A program made the translations under genes and the position numbers. The notes below the pieces were generated by a model, which worked only from the letters and a program-made list of their open reading frames with translations, did no database searches and was not told where the DNA came from. A stretch of DNA of 64,000 nt. It comes from Chamaelirium japonicum (Eukaryota > Streptophyta > Magnoliopsida > Liliales > Melanthiaceae). Below are positions 13,395-26,227 of this stretch, piece by piece. How positions within the stretch are numbered: position 1 is the stretch's first letter; each line of letters begins with the position of its first letter. Where the stretch lies: the NCBI GenBank assembly GCA_947650365.1, contig OX393557.1, positions 53,854,972 to 53,918,971 on the forward strand, in the 5' to 3' direction.

Positions 13395-16300
13395 ATGACC
13401 AAGCTCGACCCCCTTGCCTCCATCCTTAAAGATAATAAACTTACGGGACCAAACTACGAGGACTGGAAGCATAACCTGATGCTCGCTCTAAGGGTTGGCA
13501 AACACACAATTACCCTAAGTACCCCTCAACCGGTAATGCCGAGACCAAGTGGAACTGAGGCCTAGTTGAAGAAATGGAAAAACTGGCTAGATGCTGATGA
13601 GATATGCAAGTGCTACATAGTGGCATCCTTGCAGACCGTCCTTCAGAAGCAAGTCAAAGACATGGCCTTCGCTTCAGACATGATGCTCTATTTAAAGGAA
13701 ATGTTTGAGGGTCACAGTCGGGTAACTCGTTACCTAACTATCAAGAAATTGGTGTCCACAAAGATGGCAGAGGGGACTTTAGTTCGGGATCATATGCTAA
13801 AATTATTTGGCTATGTGAATGAGCTTGGTTCCTTCGATGTCATCTTGGATGCAGAGATCCAGATCGATATTTTCCTAGCGTCTCTGTCAGGATCGTTTGA
13901 GGGCTTCGTTACCAACTTTAACATTAACTGGTTGGAGATGTCTAACGCAGAGCTTCTAGCGGCGCTCCAGGCGGCAGAGGATGGGATGAAGGCAGGAGCC
14001 CAATCCCAGAATGTAGAGCGAAAGTCTTTTCTGAAAGCCAAAGGCAAGTTTTATAAAAGAAAGTCTAAGAAGCCCGTGAAGATGGGCCAGGTGCAGTCAC
14101 AGGTTCCTAAGTAGGATGGTCCGGCGAAGCCCAAAGGAAAATATTTCCGATGCGGCAAGAAGAGGCACTGGAAGGGCGACTGCCGCGCGGCTCCCAAGAA
14201 GGCTGAGATAGGTATATCTCAAATCCACATAGTGGAATCCCTTGTAGCATCCAGTTGTTCTGTAGTTTCATGAATTGTGGATTCTGGTTCCACTAACCAT
14301 GCTTGCAATAACTTGCAGGGGTTCAAGGAGACAAGAAAACTGGGTGATGGGGAGATGATACTAAGCATGGGAACTGAGGCCGTGGCAGAGGTTGAAGCAG
14401 TTGGAGATGTCGTCTTGCAGTTTCTTGATGGAAGAAGTTTATTACTTAGAGACATACTTTATGTACCGTCCTTGAGACAAAACTTAATTTCTATTTTCTT
14501 ATTAAATAATGAAGGTTTTTCAGTTTTATTTGATGCTTCTAGTGTGTCAATTAAATTGAATGGTTCATTTGTTTGTAAGGGAAAGATACAGAATGATCTC
14601 TATATAATTAACTCCAATCATAAGCAAGATAACATAACTGAAACTTGTGTGGTTAATTCATCTAAAAGGAAAAATTCCTCAGATAATCCAACACTCCTTT
14701 GACATCTAAGGCTTGGACACATAGCCTCAGACAGGATTCACAGGTTGGTTAAGGTAGGATTTTTAAGTCCAAATATTTCAGAAAGCTTACCAATATGTGA
14801 GTCTTGCTTGGAAGGCAAGATAACTAAAAGATCTTTCCGAGCCAAAGGTAGCAGATCTCAGGAGGTATTAAAGTTGATACACTCTGATGTATGTGGGCCC
14901 ATAAGTGTCCGTGCCATAGGAGGCTTCGAGTATTTCATTACCTTCACGGATGATCACTCGAGGTTTGGATATATATACCTAATATTGGAAGTCTGAATCC
15001 TTTGATAAATTCAAGGAATTCAGAGCTGAAGCAGAAAAGCAAACGGGTAAGAGTATCAAGTCTTTTCGATCGGATCAAGGAGACGAATACCTATCGGATG
15101 AATTTATTGGGTACCTGCGTGAGTATGGGATCGTATCCCAGTTGACCGCACCAGGGACACCCCAACAAAACGGTATATCTGAGAGAAAAAATCGAACTTT
15201 GTTAGATATGGTTCGGACTATGATGAGTTATGCAATATTGCCACCTAGTTTTTATGGATATGCCCTAGAGACGATAGCATATACTTTGAACTTTGTTCCA
15301 TCAAAGTCAGTACCTCTAACTCCTTGGGAGCTGTGGTTGAAGCGAAAGCCAAGCCTACAATACTTTAGGATTTGGGGTTGTCCAGCATATGTGCGAAAGG
15401 ACAAGCGAGATAAGATGGAGTCAAAGACTATGGTATGTCTGTTCGTTGGGTATCCAAAAGGGACAAAGGGTGGTTTATTTTATGATCCTGAGAATAGAAA
15501 GGTTGTCATCTCGACGAACACCGTATTCCTGGAGCAGGATTATTTAATAGACCATAAACCCACCAGTAAAGTAGTTCTTGAAGAATTGCTTGGTACTGAT
15601 GGGAGTACGCAGACTGAAAACGTAGTGGGAGCCGATACTACTAAGATAAATGATACTGTAGAATCGACTCCTATGGAATTACTGTAGGCTCGTCGCAGTG
15701 GAAGGACCACAAGTGCTCCTGACAGATACATTGGAGAAGCCTTCATGGTAGATCCAGAGTTTCAGGAGGATGATCCTCTGAACTATGACGAAGCGATGGT
15801 ATCCTCTGACCATGCAGCATGTAGAAAGCCATGGAGGCAGAATTGATATCGATATCCCAAAACTCGGTCTGGACACTTATAACACTGCCTCACAACATTA
15901 AACATATTGGGTGTAAGTGGGTGTACAAAAGAAAAAGAGGTCCAGATTGTACCGTTAAGACTTACAAAGCTAGACTAGTCGCTAAGGGTTATACCCAGCA
16001 AGAAGAAATCGACTATGATGAAACCTTTTCGCCAGTGGCAATGCTTAAGTCAATCCGGATCCTCTTGTCCATTGCATCCCATTATGATTGGGAGATCTGA
16101 CAAATGGACGTCAAGACCGCATTCCTTAACGGGGATTTGGAAGAAGACATCTATATGTCCCAGCCTCAAGGATTTGTCGCAAAAGGTCAGGATAGTTTGG
16201 TGTGCAAGTTGTAAAGGTCTATTTATGGACTGAAGCAAGCATCCAGAAGTTGGAACATGCATTTTGATCAGGCTATCCAGTCTTATGGATTTGAACAGAA

Positions 16301-17345
16301 CATGGATAAACCATGTGTTTATAAAAGGAGCGATAAGACTACAGTAGTTTTTCTGGTACTTTACGTGGACGATATCTTGCTCATTGGAAACGATGTTGGA
16401 ACAATATCTACAGTGAAGGTGTGGTTATCCTTTGAATTTGACATGAAAGACCTGGGTGAAGCGAGTTATGTTCTGGGGATCAAGGTAACTCGAGATCGCC
16501 AGAACAAAACTCTCTCGCTACCACAGTCAGCCTACATAGATACTATCTTGGTCAGATTCAGTATGCACAACTCCAAGAAGGGACTGGTTCTATTCAGACA
16601 TGGAATAAAATTTTCCAAGGATCAGGATCCTAAGACTCCCGAGGAGAGGGCAGAGATGCAGAAGATACCTTATGCTTCAGCTGTAAGAAGTCTGATGTAT
16701 GCTATGCAGTGCACGAGACCAGATATATACTATACAGTAGGCATGATGGGCATGTATTAGTCAAATCCGGGTCCACGACACTGGACTGCTATGAAAAGTA
16801 TACTCAAGTATCTCCGTAGGATGAGAGATTATGAGTTAGTTTACTCTTCACAGGAACTGATGCCGATTGGGTATACGAATTCTGATTTTGTATCAGATCC
16901 GGAATCCAGGAGATCGATGTCAGGATTTGTGTTTTTATTGGGAGGAGGAGCTGTCAGTTAGAGGAGCGTGAAGTAGGGATGCCTTGCGGATTCGACGATA
17001 GAGGCTGAGTACGTTGCGGCGTGCGAAGCAGGCAAGGAGGCGGTATGGCTCAAGAAGTTTCTCACGAACTTAGGATGCGTACCAGGAGCTCAAGATCCTA
17101 TTGTCCTTTACTGTGACAATAGTGGAGCGGTAGCACAATCCAAGGAGCCAAGATATCACCAGAAGAGCAAGCATATCGAGCAAAAATACTATATTATCTG
17201 GGACTTGCAGAAGCGAGGGGAGGTTGCAGTGACTCAGGTGGCGTCTGCAGATAACATGGCAGACCCTTTCACAAAGGCGTTATCGACCAAGGATTTTGAG
17301 AAGCACGTGGATGCCATGGGAGTTAAGACTGTTATTCCCCGCTAG
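13395..17345 (+). pseudogene. Copia-1 gag-pol polyprotein, degenerate
   Basis: Gag begins at 13395 (MTKLDPLASILKDNKLTG). The zinc knuckle near 14145-14175 has lost its first cysteine (YFRCGKKRHWKGDC). Protease follows with VDSGSTNHA (14278), then the GAG-pre motif LRLGH, integrase (HSDVCGP, RSDQGDEY, PQQNGISERKNR), RT ([35 protein letters not shown]) and RNase H (EAEYVAACEA, CDNSGAVAQSK, ADPFTKAL). In-frame stops include 13563, 14112, 14271, 14700, 15685, 16098, 16213, 16757, 16958 and 16970, plus a frameshift near 14990. Several stops replace an invariant Trp or Gln codon. The long leader 11577-13394 shows no recognisable protein. Confidence 0.92.
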
Positions 17346-17359
17346 GCCAAGTGGGAGAT

Positions 17360-19312
17360 TGTTGTAGCTCGTGTGTTTTGAGCATAGATTTTCTGTATTA
17401 ACATTAATAAAGATGATTTTGGTTATTGCTTTAATTAGAATACTACTTTGGTATATGTTAATACACATATAATAAAAGGACCCTAGGGAACACAGCAGGT
17501 TACTGAGGCGTATGGTGGATCCATGCATGGGAGACCCAGTGGACCAATTATGTATAGACCTAGAATTAGTTTACAGCTTTGGTGATGCCGATCGCTTCAC
17601 CGAGAATAAGCTGTTGGCAGGTAGAGGATGTAGTGAAGTCTCCACCATGGAAACGTGGGATTCCTATTCACCTAACCAAGCACGATGATCGTGTTGAACA
17701 GGAACCAAGACGATGCATAGTTCAGTGACTCAGACACTGGTACACAAACCGTCTTACTACTATAGATAATATATCCTTAACTCTGAGGGACCATGTACAC
17801 TGGACCAACCAGTTATGTGGTGCTTTAATGTGCCAACGTATGCGGACCTTCCATAGTCCAATACCATAGTACGTTGGGTTATCCGGATGGTGCTTGAGTG
17901 ACATGTAATCCCTACAGGTTATCCGACGTCCAGTGTTGAATGGGTGTGTTTTGATGAGTCAATCTGTCCACATAGTTAACCCAAGCCTGGTGGTTATCAG
18001 TATGACTGACGATGTTCCGGATGCTAGGCATAGCACTGGAAGGTGTGTGGTGTTATAGATGACAAGTCATCAATTCCTAGTTAGATAATCGATCAGGATC
18101 TGACGGTGCTCCCCACCGCCCGAGTCGTATCATGGCACCAGTAATAAGAGGGACTAAGGATTATCAGAGTATAGTAGAGAACAGGGTTACGAGGGAGTAA
18201 CATAAGTTTATGATCATTAGAGTTCAACTCACATCGCACTCTGGGTGGCTACGCGGGTTAATCAGATTATAGCTGATTAACGGAACTTTCGGTGTGTCAC
18301 CGGAACAATTAATCAGGGATCCGGTTGGAGCTAGAGATCCCGAACCCTAAAGGTTACACCCTATCGTTGCGTATAGTAATTATTCCCCGACCTGGATGGA
18401 TACGTTGGATGCGAAGTAACGCGATGGAGCGCAAGCCCGGAGCCTAAGAACATAATCTATATGTGTTAGGGGCCGTAGGGGTATTTTGGTAAATACTAAA
18501 ATATGGCTCATAATATATTAAATATGGATCTTAGAATGAGCGGAATAATTCTAGGAGCTCATAGGTGCTGACGGAACTCGATTCCGAGTAGCGCACCTCA
18601 CTCAATCTCTCTTTCAGTTTTTCACTGTTCGTGAAGGGCGTTTTCATCCAGGCTTTACGATAGAGCTGTGGAAATCCTGAAAACCGCCCCCCCTCATCCC
18701 TATCCATCTAGGGCCGGCCCTAGCTTGCTTGTAGCACTAGGAGGCCGACCTTATAAGAGGATTAGAGGGGGAGGGGCCGGCCCTAAGCTCTCCCCCTCAA
18801 GAAAATCCGACCCCCCTCTCCCCCTCTCCCTCTCTGAGGTTTCGGCCAAAGAAGAAAGAGGAAGAAGAAGGAAGAAGAAGGAGAAAGGAAGGAGAAGGAA
18901 GAAAAGAGAAAGAGAAGGAGGAGATCTCGTGGCTAGCCATCGTCTTCGCAACGAATTCCTCCATCGGCTCGTAGTCCTTGCACTCAGAGGTAGGACTTCG
19001 AGGATTCCTCAATTCACAAATGACAAGGTGTTATCCGACAGCTTCCCTTGCGATTCACGTACGGTTCATCATCCTTCCGTTCTCTCCGGATCATAGATCC
19101 ACAAGGTATGATGATTCTAAACACCTAACTAAATACATGCATGTCTTCCGTAGATCGTAGTATACCTCTAAGGTGTCCACACATATGCTAAGATGATAGA
19201 TTTGCATGTAGATTATTTTGTAGAATTAATTGTAATGAAACATACACCGTATGATCTTCAGATCTAACTTTTGCTTCTGCTGCGACTCTGATAAGCGGAT
19301 CCAATTACAACA
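17360..19312 (+). repeat. 3' LTR of Copia-1
   Basis: About 1.95 kb, TGTTGTA...TACAACA. It differs from the 5' LTR by scattered substitutions (five in the first 63 bases compared by eye) and small indels, for example in the purine-rich tract near 18850. Confidence 0.9.
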
Positions 19313-21509
19313 GTAACTACTTAGAGATGCTAAATTTTGTTTGCATGCCATGAAGAAGGAAATTTCTTGTCAATTTTCCTTATAGTTGACCTTATTTGAT
19401 GGGAGAAGAAGACTGAACTGATGATGGAGATGAAACCAATGACAATGACTGATGCAGCCATGAAGTAGGATAGATAATAGGGAAAGGGGGGTGTTGATCA
19501 TAAATTCTTATCCTAATGGTGGAAGTTGCAGACTAGTAATGACATGACAACCATGGTTTGAGGGTTTGTCTGAACCTGAACCTGTTTGGATTTTTGCCAA
19601 TCCCCATAACCCGCATTACGCCCCAAAGTCAGGTTCGATCCCGATTTGATTTATGTCATCGTTCTATTAGTTTGCATTGTGTATATATATGCAAGTATGG
19701 TGTTTTTTTTGAAAAAAATGTGTTTTAAACGCTACTTATTGTTGTGATATTTATTACACTACTATTTCCTGATTTTTGAAAAATATATGACTTTTGCATT
19801 TTTATCCCAACTTACACATGCTAATACTGATTAATCGGATTTTAATCACATCGTATAATGCTCAAAAAAATTGTTGGAACATCTTTATATCGATTTTTCC
19901 GACTATTTCCAAACTTTCCTAAAACTTTTTCAACAAAGAGTTAAAAGCTAGACCCATGCTTATCTATGCACAAAGTTTTGGGAAAGTTTGAACTCATGAC
20001 TCTTTCCAATCTTTCTCACTATCATTAGCTTTATACGATAAGATTAAAATGCTTAATCAATAAAGTTTTGGGATTTTAATCAACAAAGTTTTGGAATTTT
20101 AAAATGATGTTCTAACTAGAGTGAATAAAATGATGTTCAAACTAGATTTTAAAATACTAAATCAATTGAGTTCAAACTAGATTTTAATCAACAAAGAGTT
20201 AAACACTAATGACAGTGTAATGATGTTCTAAAATTCTAATAATAGTCATTTAAAGAACAACATAAAGTGTGTTCTACTGATCTGATGCCTGACATAATGA
20301 TAACATGACTCTATAACTAGATCTCAACTGTATGGTATTTCTGTTGAGCTATCTTTTCCCCAAAATAACAAATACATGCTGCTAAAAATACATGCCATGA
20401 TACAAGTATCCTAGCGTTGCACCTGACAAAGCCACACATGGACGATGTGGGGCTGACACTGAAATAGGAATGAGGCCCAATGGAATATAGAGAGTTTTCT
20501 ATCAGAGTATTTAATGCAATCAAAGTTTAGCAGATGGAAGTTGAGCTTTCAAAATTGTTACCAGTTTTTGCTCAATGACCGTTAGATTATAAACCTATTC
20601 AAGGAAGCAACTCTCTCGACAAATAATTGAAACAACATGCTAATCAAACATACCTCAAGCTGATCGTGGAGACGTTTCTGCACCTCCATTTGCATTGTCA
20701 TTGCTTCATTGAATTGTATTCCACTGAAGATGAAATAGAATTCAGAATGTTAGAAGGGTCCATATGTTACTAGCAATACATCATTGAGGAATCATGCAGA
20801 AAGGAAAGATAATAATAACCACTTCCAGAGATCAGATGCTATGACCAGGAGGCGGAAGCAGGCTTTCTGGCTATATATCAATTAACTCTTTGTTCTAAAG
20901 CATTGAGTAAAATAATTCCTTAACCATGGTGAAGCACAATAGGTTCCTTTAATCAATAGTACGTGCATCCTTTTTTTAAAAATCATTTCTAAAGATATCC
21001 TAATTGGCTTCCTTTTATTCGAAAGACCTTTGAGCTTGAAAGGTTGGAAAATTACAACACTAAATTAGCATAAATTGAATAAAGCAAGTTACTTACGATG
21101 CAGATCCCATGTTAGACAGGGTATCTTTGGATAAGAGTCGGAAGAGATGGACGAGAATAGCAAGTGTGATGATTGAGAGAAGAGGACAAATGGGGGGGCA
21201 CCTTATTCTTTCTCTTGCTCTTCTTAAGGTTCTTGAGGCTATGAACCATCTCTTCTCCGGCGTCGAGGATGATTCGTCTTCGATCAAAACCCTAATCTCG
21301 ATCCTGAACCTCGAGAGCTCCGATGAGGAAGAGGAGTGCGGGCCGTGCAGCGTTCCTTGCTCAGCGCTTAAACCCTCACGAGATTGAGCGCGGATTCTTG
21401 GAGCTCTTAACACCTCAGGTTACCGTGATAGGCGAAAGCCACAGCCGTTGATTGCATGCTGGTCGGGGCTGAGTGTGATTCACGCAGGTTATGATTGACG
21501 GTTGTGATT
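19313..21509 (-). repeat. Array unit C, right part: intron, coiled-coil exon, fusion
   Basis: Continues the unit interrupted at 9628. Minus strand: GRWD1-like exon 1 at 21202-21249 (MVHSLKNLKKSKRKNK), fused DTLSNMGSAS exon at about 21097-21125 with GTAAGT donor, coiled-coil exon 20654-20723, then intron. The junction sequence differs slightly from units A and B (ccaaagatacc instead of cccggtgatacc). An extra G in the former intron shifts the read-through frame, yet it still reaches DTLSNMG in frame. Confidence 0.75.
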
Positions 21510-24500
21510 TTACAAGTAAGTTATCTTTATGGAAAATTATATGGTACCCACTTCAGTACTGTACCGAAATCCATAGAGACCCTCTGATAGCCCTATGCTG
21601 GAACTCAGGCATCCGTTTAGGATTCATCCCATGACCGTTAGAATAATGCTCTCACCACTAAGATGCATAAAAAATGAGATGGAGGGTGAGATGGTTCGGT
21701 ATGGTATCAAAATTTTCAATTCCTTACCATAGCGGAACCCTATCTTTATTTAGGCTTTGGCATGGACTGCTCATTGCTTTTTTGTTGGGTCAAGGCCACA
21801 CTCAGTGAGTTAAGTTTTCCTCGCGATCCATTTTGTTGCTGCATTACCCTCTCGGTAAGTATGGGAAGTGCGAACATGAGTTAAGGACCATAGAATGTGG
21901 CACTAGTCCCCAATAAACGGATCATGAACCGTAGAAGCTTGCGGCTAAGAAAGAACAACCATGCACATTTCTCAACTAAAACCTAGTTCATGGGAGTTTC
22001 AACTCCAAATAAAAAACACAGCCTAAGAATCATTATAAAAGGTAACTATCGGTTGCTCCAAAAAAAAATTACAAGAAACTCAACACAAGAGCGAGATAAA
22101 CACCCTGATTTTTTTTAACGTCATAGACTATGACTACAAAGCGATTTGAAATATGCCAAAGTATTTAATCGAACCCTTGTCCAAGGCTACCAGTTGGAGA
22201 CGGCTTTGATCACAGCTACGACTGTCATAATACCACCGACGGATTAAGAAAACTATACAACTTTAGCCAGCTGTGACTAGTACAAATACTTATACTTATA
22301 AATGGATTTGCAGTTCTTCACAGGCGGTGAGGATACCCAACCAGCTCAATCAAACTTAAAATCGCTACAAATCAACTGAGACTGGCAGCATGAGGAGCCC
22401 CCACTAACCTCTTCTCCTGTTGCCCGCAATTACCTCCGGCTTCTTTGGATCCTGCCTCCGCACCAAATCCAAGACCAACACTCATACCATGCAAGTCCCG
22501 ATCCCACTGACCGATGAAATCTGGATTTGGGTCTGCCCGAGGAGGTCCATAGGCAAGGTTGGGCAGTTGATCGCTTACCATTGGTTTCTTGTGCGCAGAT
22601 GTGGGTCTGCCAAGGTGATCGTGTGAGGTTAATGGGTCCTAGGAGGGATTTTGTTGTCCATCGCATCCTTTGAGGCTGCCACCGAGCTTCTGCTGCTTCT
22701 CGATGATCTTTTGTAGGTACTTCTTTGGGCTTCTATCCTCAGTTGCAGCTTTCTTTGCACCTGAACCAACCAGGATTTTCATGTAGTGAGTGGTGATGCA
22801 AGTTACTACCTAGAGATGCTAAAACTTTATAAGAAACTCAACAAAAAAGCAACAGAAAATTTTTTTACATGAAACTCAACACTAGAGCGAGAGAAACACC
22901 CAAATTTTTTTTAACCTCATAGACTACAACTACAAAGTGGTAGGAAATATGCCATAGTATTTAATCGAACCCTTGTCCAAGGCTACTAGTTGGAGATAGC
23001 TCTGATCACAGCTACGACTGTCTTAATACCACCAGCGGATTAAGAAAACTATACAACTTTAGCCAGCCGTGACTAGTACAAATACTTATAAATAGATTTG
23101 CAGTTTTTCACAGGCGGTGAGGATATCCAACCAGCTCAATCAAACTTGAAATCTCTATAAATCAACGGAGACTGGCTGCATGAGGAGCCCCCACTGACCT
23201 CTTCTCCTGCTGCCCGCAATTACCTCCGGCTTCTTTGGATCCCGTCTCCGCACCAAATCCGAGACTAACACTCATACCATGCAGTCCCGATCCCACTGAA
23301 CGATGAAATCTGAATTTGGGTCTGCCCGAGGAGGTCCACAGGCAGGGTCGGGCAGTTGATCGCTTAACCTTGGTTTCTTGTGCGGAGATGTGGGCCTGCC
23401 AAGGTGGTCATTTGAGGTTGATGGTTCCTGGGAGGGATTTTGCTGTCCATCGCATCCTTTGAGACTACCATCGAGCTTTTACTGCTCCTCTATGATCTTT
23501 TGTAGGTACTTCCCCTGGGCTTCTATCCTCAGTTGCAGCTTTCTTTGCAACTGAACCACCTAGGATTTTCAGGTAGTGAGTGGTGATGCAAGTTACTACC
23601 TAGAGATGCTAAATTTTGTTTGCATGCCATGAAGAAGGAAATTTCTTATCAATTTTTCTTATAGTTGACCTCATTTGATGGGAGAAGAAGACTCAACTGA
23701 TGATGGCGATGAAGCCAATGACAGTGACTAATGCAGCCATGAAGTAGGATAGATAATAGGGAAGGGGGGGTGTTGATCATAAATTTTTATCCTAATAGTG
23801 GAAGTTGCAGACTAGCAATGACATGACAATCATGGTTTGAGGGTTTGTCTGAACCTGAACCTGTTTGGATTTTGGCCAATCCCCATAACCCGCATTACGC
23901 CCCAAAGTCGGGTTCGATCCCGATTTGATTTATGTCATCGTTCTATTAGTTTGCATTGTGTATATATAGTCAAGTATGGTGTTTTTTTGAAAAAAAATAT
24001 ATTTTAAATGCGACTTATTGTTGTGATATTTATTACACTACTCTTTCCTGATTTTTTGAAAAATATATGACTTTTGCATTTTTACCTTGACTTACACATG
24101 CTAATCCTGATTAATTGGATTTTAATCACATCGTATAATGCTCAAAAAATTTGTTGGAACATCTTTATACCGATTTTTTTGACACTTTCCAAACTTTCCC
24201 AAAACTTTTTCAACAAAGAGTTAAAAGCTAGACCCATGCTTATCTATGCACAAAGTTTTGGGAAAGTTTGAACTCATGACTCTTTCCAATCTTTCCCACA
24301 ATCATTAGCTTTATATGGTAAGATTAAAATACTTAATCAACAAAGTTTTGGGATTTTAATCAGCAAAGTTTTGGAATTTTAAAATGATGTTCCAACTAGA
24401 GTGAATAAAATGATGTTCATACTAGATTTTAAAATACTGAATCATTTGAGTTCAAGCTAGATTTTAATCAACAAAGAGTTAAACGCTAATGATAGTGTAA

Positions 24501-24636
24501 TGATGTTCTAAAATTCTAATAATATTTATTTGAGGAACAATAGAGAGTGTGTTCTACTGATCTGATGCCTGACATAATGATAACATGACTCTATAACTAG
24601 ATCTCAACTGGATGGTATTTCTGTTGAGCTATCACT
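21510..24636 (-). repeat. Array unit D, truncated, with duplicated C-terminal exon
   Basis: The unit has the 3' flank and two copies of the MYB-CC C-terminal exon (about 22380-22760 and 23160-23550) about 790 bp apart, joined near 22820 where gatgctaa runs into aactttataagaaac. The first copy has TAG (tcctag), and the second has TAA inside the coiled coil (GAGCAGTAA). Intron sequence then runs to 24636, where homology stops at a GT-rich tract. No coiled-coil N-terminal exon and no fusion junction are present. Confidence 0.78.
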
Positions 24637-25966
24637 TCTGTGTGTGCGTGCATCCGTGTGATTACGTGTGTTATTCTAATAATGGATCCAAGATACGAAA
24701 ATGATAGTATTTTAGTGTTTTGAACCATTAATTTTAAATAGGACTTAATTTTTATGATTTTTTCCGTAAAAACCACAATCCATATACACCATTTTAGTTC
24801 TACTGGTTTCTAAACCCTAATATCCATTTTTTCTCTATAATTCCATTTTAGAGTTCAAACTTATCCTCATCTTATCGATTAACAATATATCATCTAAAGG
24901 CACTATATATCATGGTACTTCTTGAATATTAGCAATAAGCTCATCGATAAACATAGTAAAAAGATATAGGTGTAATCCTGCTCCTTAGTGCAATACCAGC
25001 ACAAATAGAAATCTATTGTCTCACAACTGATCTTACGCTAGTGATTGATCCACTATACAAAAACTTCAATATACCCCATAAGCACCCATTTCTTTTTTAC
25101 GTCCACCAAATTACATCTATATTGTATCATAGTATAGTTTCACAATACCAAACTTTCTCAAATGGCATTAAATACAGAAAGAATCAGAATATAACTGGTT
25201 ACACCATAATGAATCCATGATGGTAACATCAAGTTCATGAATCAATACTTACTGACAAATGTATTTGATCATGAATTTTCTATTGCATGAGGACAAGTAA
25301 AAGAAGTTACCAACTTTGTAATGGTGGAATTTTTGTCATTGGAATAGCCAAGGTGCTAAATAACAACTTTATTGACAGGTGCACGAATAAAGCCAAATGA
25401 ACACTGAAAAAGAAAACGCCTTAATATGCATATATTGCATTGATCATGATTCTTCTGTTGATCGAGGATAACTAAAACAAGCTATCGATATTAATGGTGA
25501 ATTTTAACTAAAACATGTTATCAACTTGCTAGTGGTAGAATTTTTGTCATTGGGGTCGTCGAGGTGCTAAAGAACTTTATGGACAGTTACCTATAAGAAG
25601 CCAAATGAACATTGAACGAGCCAACATCTGGCCCAGATCAACTTACAAACAAGTGGTGTCAAAAAATAATAAGTGGACAAATTTCAAAAAGAAAAAGGAC
25701 TGGTCGAAGACAAATCGATGAACACATATAGCTTTAAGGAGCTCTTTGACTTCTTCATCAATAAAAGACTTTTATTTTACTTTTCTGCAAGTTCTTACTT
25801 CTGATACTTTAGAGATGAATATAATCTTGACTACAAATTGAGTTATCGGATTGAGCCTGCATTGTTTCTTCTACTAAACTCCTCGATAGTGCTACTGCTT
25901 CCTCAAATCTTATTCAGATTAAAAAAACAAAAAAAACATGAGAGCTCCATGAGAGAGAGAGAGAAC
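24637..25966 (-). other. GRWD1-like intron sequence, inverted copy of 40005-40700
   Basis: 24637-25330 is the reverse complement, with scattered differences, of 40005-40700 on the far side of the window, starting in the same CA/GT-rich tract. Within 25260-25620 a segment of roughly 230 bp is tandemly repeated in diverged form (both copies contain tggtagaatttttgtcattgg-like text). No open exon is recognised here apart from those listed next to it. Confidence 0.7.
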
Positions 25967-26227
25967 CTGGGTCCCTGCGACCCCATATACAGTTTGTGGG
26001 AACTCCGTGTGGACCAATCCCAGCGAATCATGCACCACATCAAAACTATAGAAACAAATCAAATTAGAAGTAAAGACTCTGTAGAAGTCATCAATTATCA
26101 AATAGTTAGCCTTCACATAGCCATTCTACCTCAAACAAGGTCCCGACATTGAAGGCGCGCAGATAATTATATGCTGACGGATCAAACTGGAGCTCTTCCC
26201 CCTCTTCTAATTGTGCTGAATCCCACG
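25967..26227 (-). pseudogene. GRWD1: GRWD1-like WD40 protein gene, exons 3-4 fragment
   Basis: Two minus-strand exon pieces are visible: 26131-26227 (LEEGEELQFDPSAYNY) with an upstream TACAG acceptor and a GTAG donor, and 25967-26045 (GLVHTEFPQTVYGVAGTQ) bounded by TATAG and GTTCTC. In plants this conserved N-terminal block belongs to glutamate-rich WD-repeat protein 1, a nucleolar/histone-binding factor of ribosome biogenesis; that assignment is from family knowledge. The conserved Gly-Trp-Pro-Cys-Leu stretch between the two pieces is missing. Joining phase-0 exon 2 (as at 39979) to this exon gives a stop soon after. None of the WD repeats are in the window, so this is a gene fragment. Confidence 0.75.

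Larger units (their letters stand above)
9629..19312 (+). mobile_element. Ty1/copia LTR retrotransposon inserted in array unit C (Copia-1)
   Basis: A 9.7 kb element with two long LTRs (9629-11562 and 17360-19312) that begin TGTTGTA; the 3' LTR ends in the complementary TACAACA. A primer-binding site TGGTATCAGAGC lies at 11565-11576, matching the initiator-tRNA-Met type, and a purine tract AAGTGGGAGA sits just before the 3' LTR. The 5-bp flanks are gttac and gtaac, an imperfect target duplication. The flanking array sequence joins cleanly when the element is removed. The domain order gag-protease-integrase-RT-RNase H makes it copia. The LTRs differ at many positions and the coding region has many stops, so it is an old, non-autonomous copy. 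Confidence 0.93.
1..24636 (-). repeat. Tandem array of chimeric GRWD1/MYB-CC units (A-D)
   Basis: The same roughly 3.5-4.3 kb sequence recurs four times in one orientation. Unit starts (sequence taagttatctttatgg) lie near 55, 3990, 8305 and 21515. Read on the minus strand, a unit runs: GRWD1-like 5' flank and exon 1, part of intron 1, a fused MYB-CC exon containing DTLSNMG, the exon QMEVQKRLHEQLE, a long intron, a C-terminal exon, then the MYB-CC 3' flank. Unit A begins with a flank also found, reversed, at 38640-38703, so the left edge of the window is close to the end of the array. Unit C is 3.5 kb once the inserted copia is removed. Unit D stops in an intron at 24636. No unit contains the MYB DNA-binding exons. 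Coordinates of unit edges are good to a few tens of bases. Confidence 0.85.
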
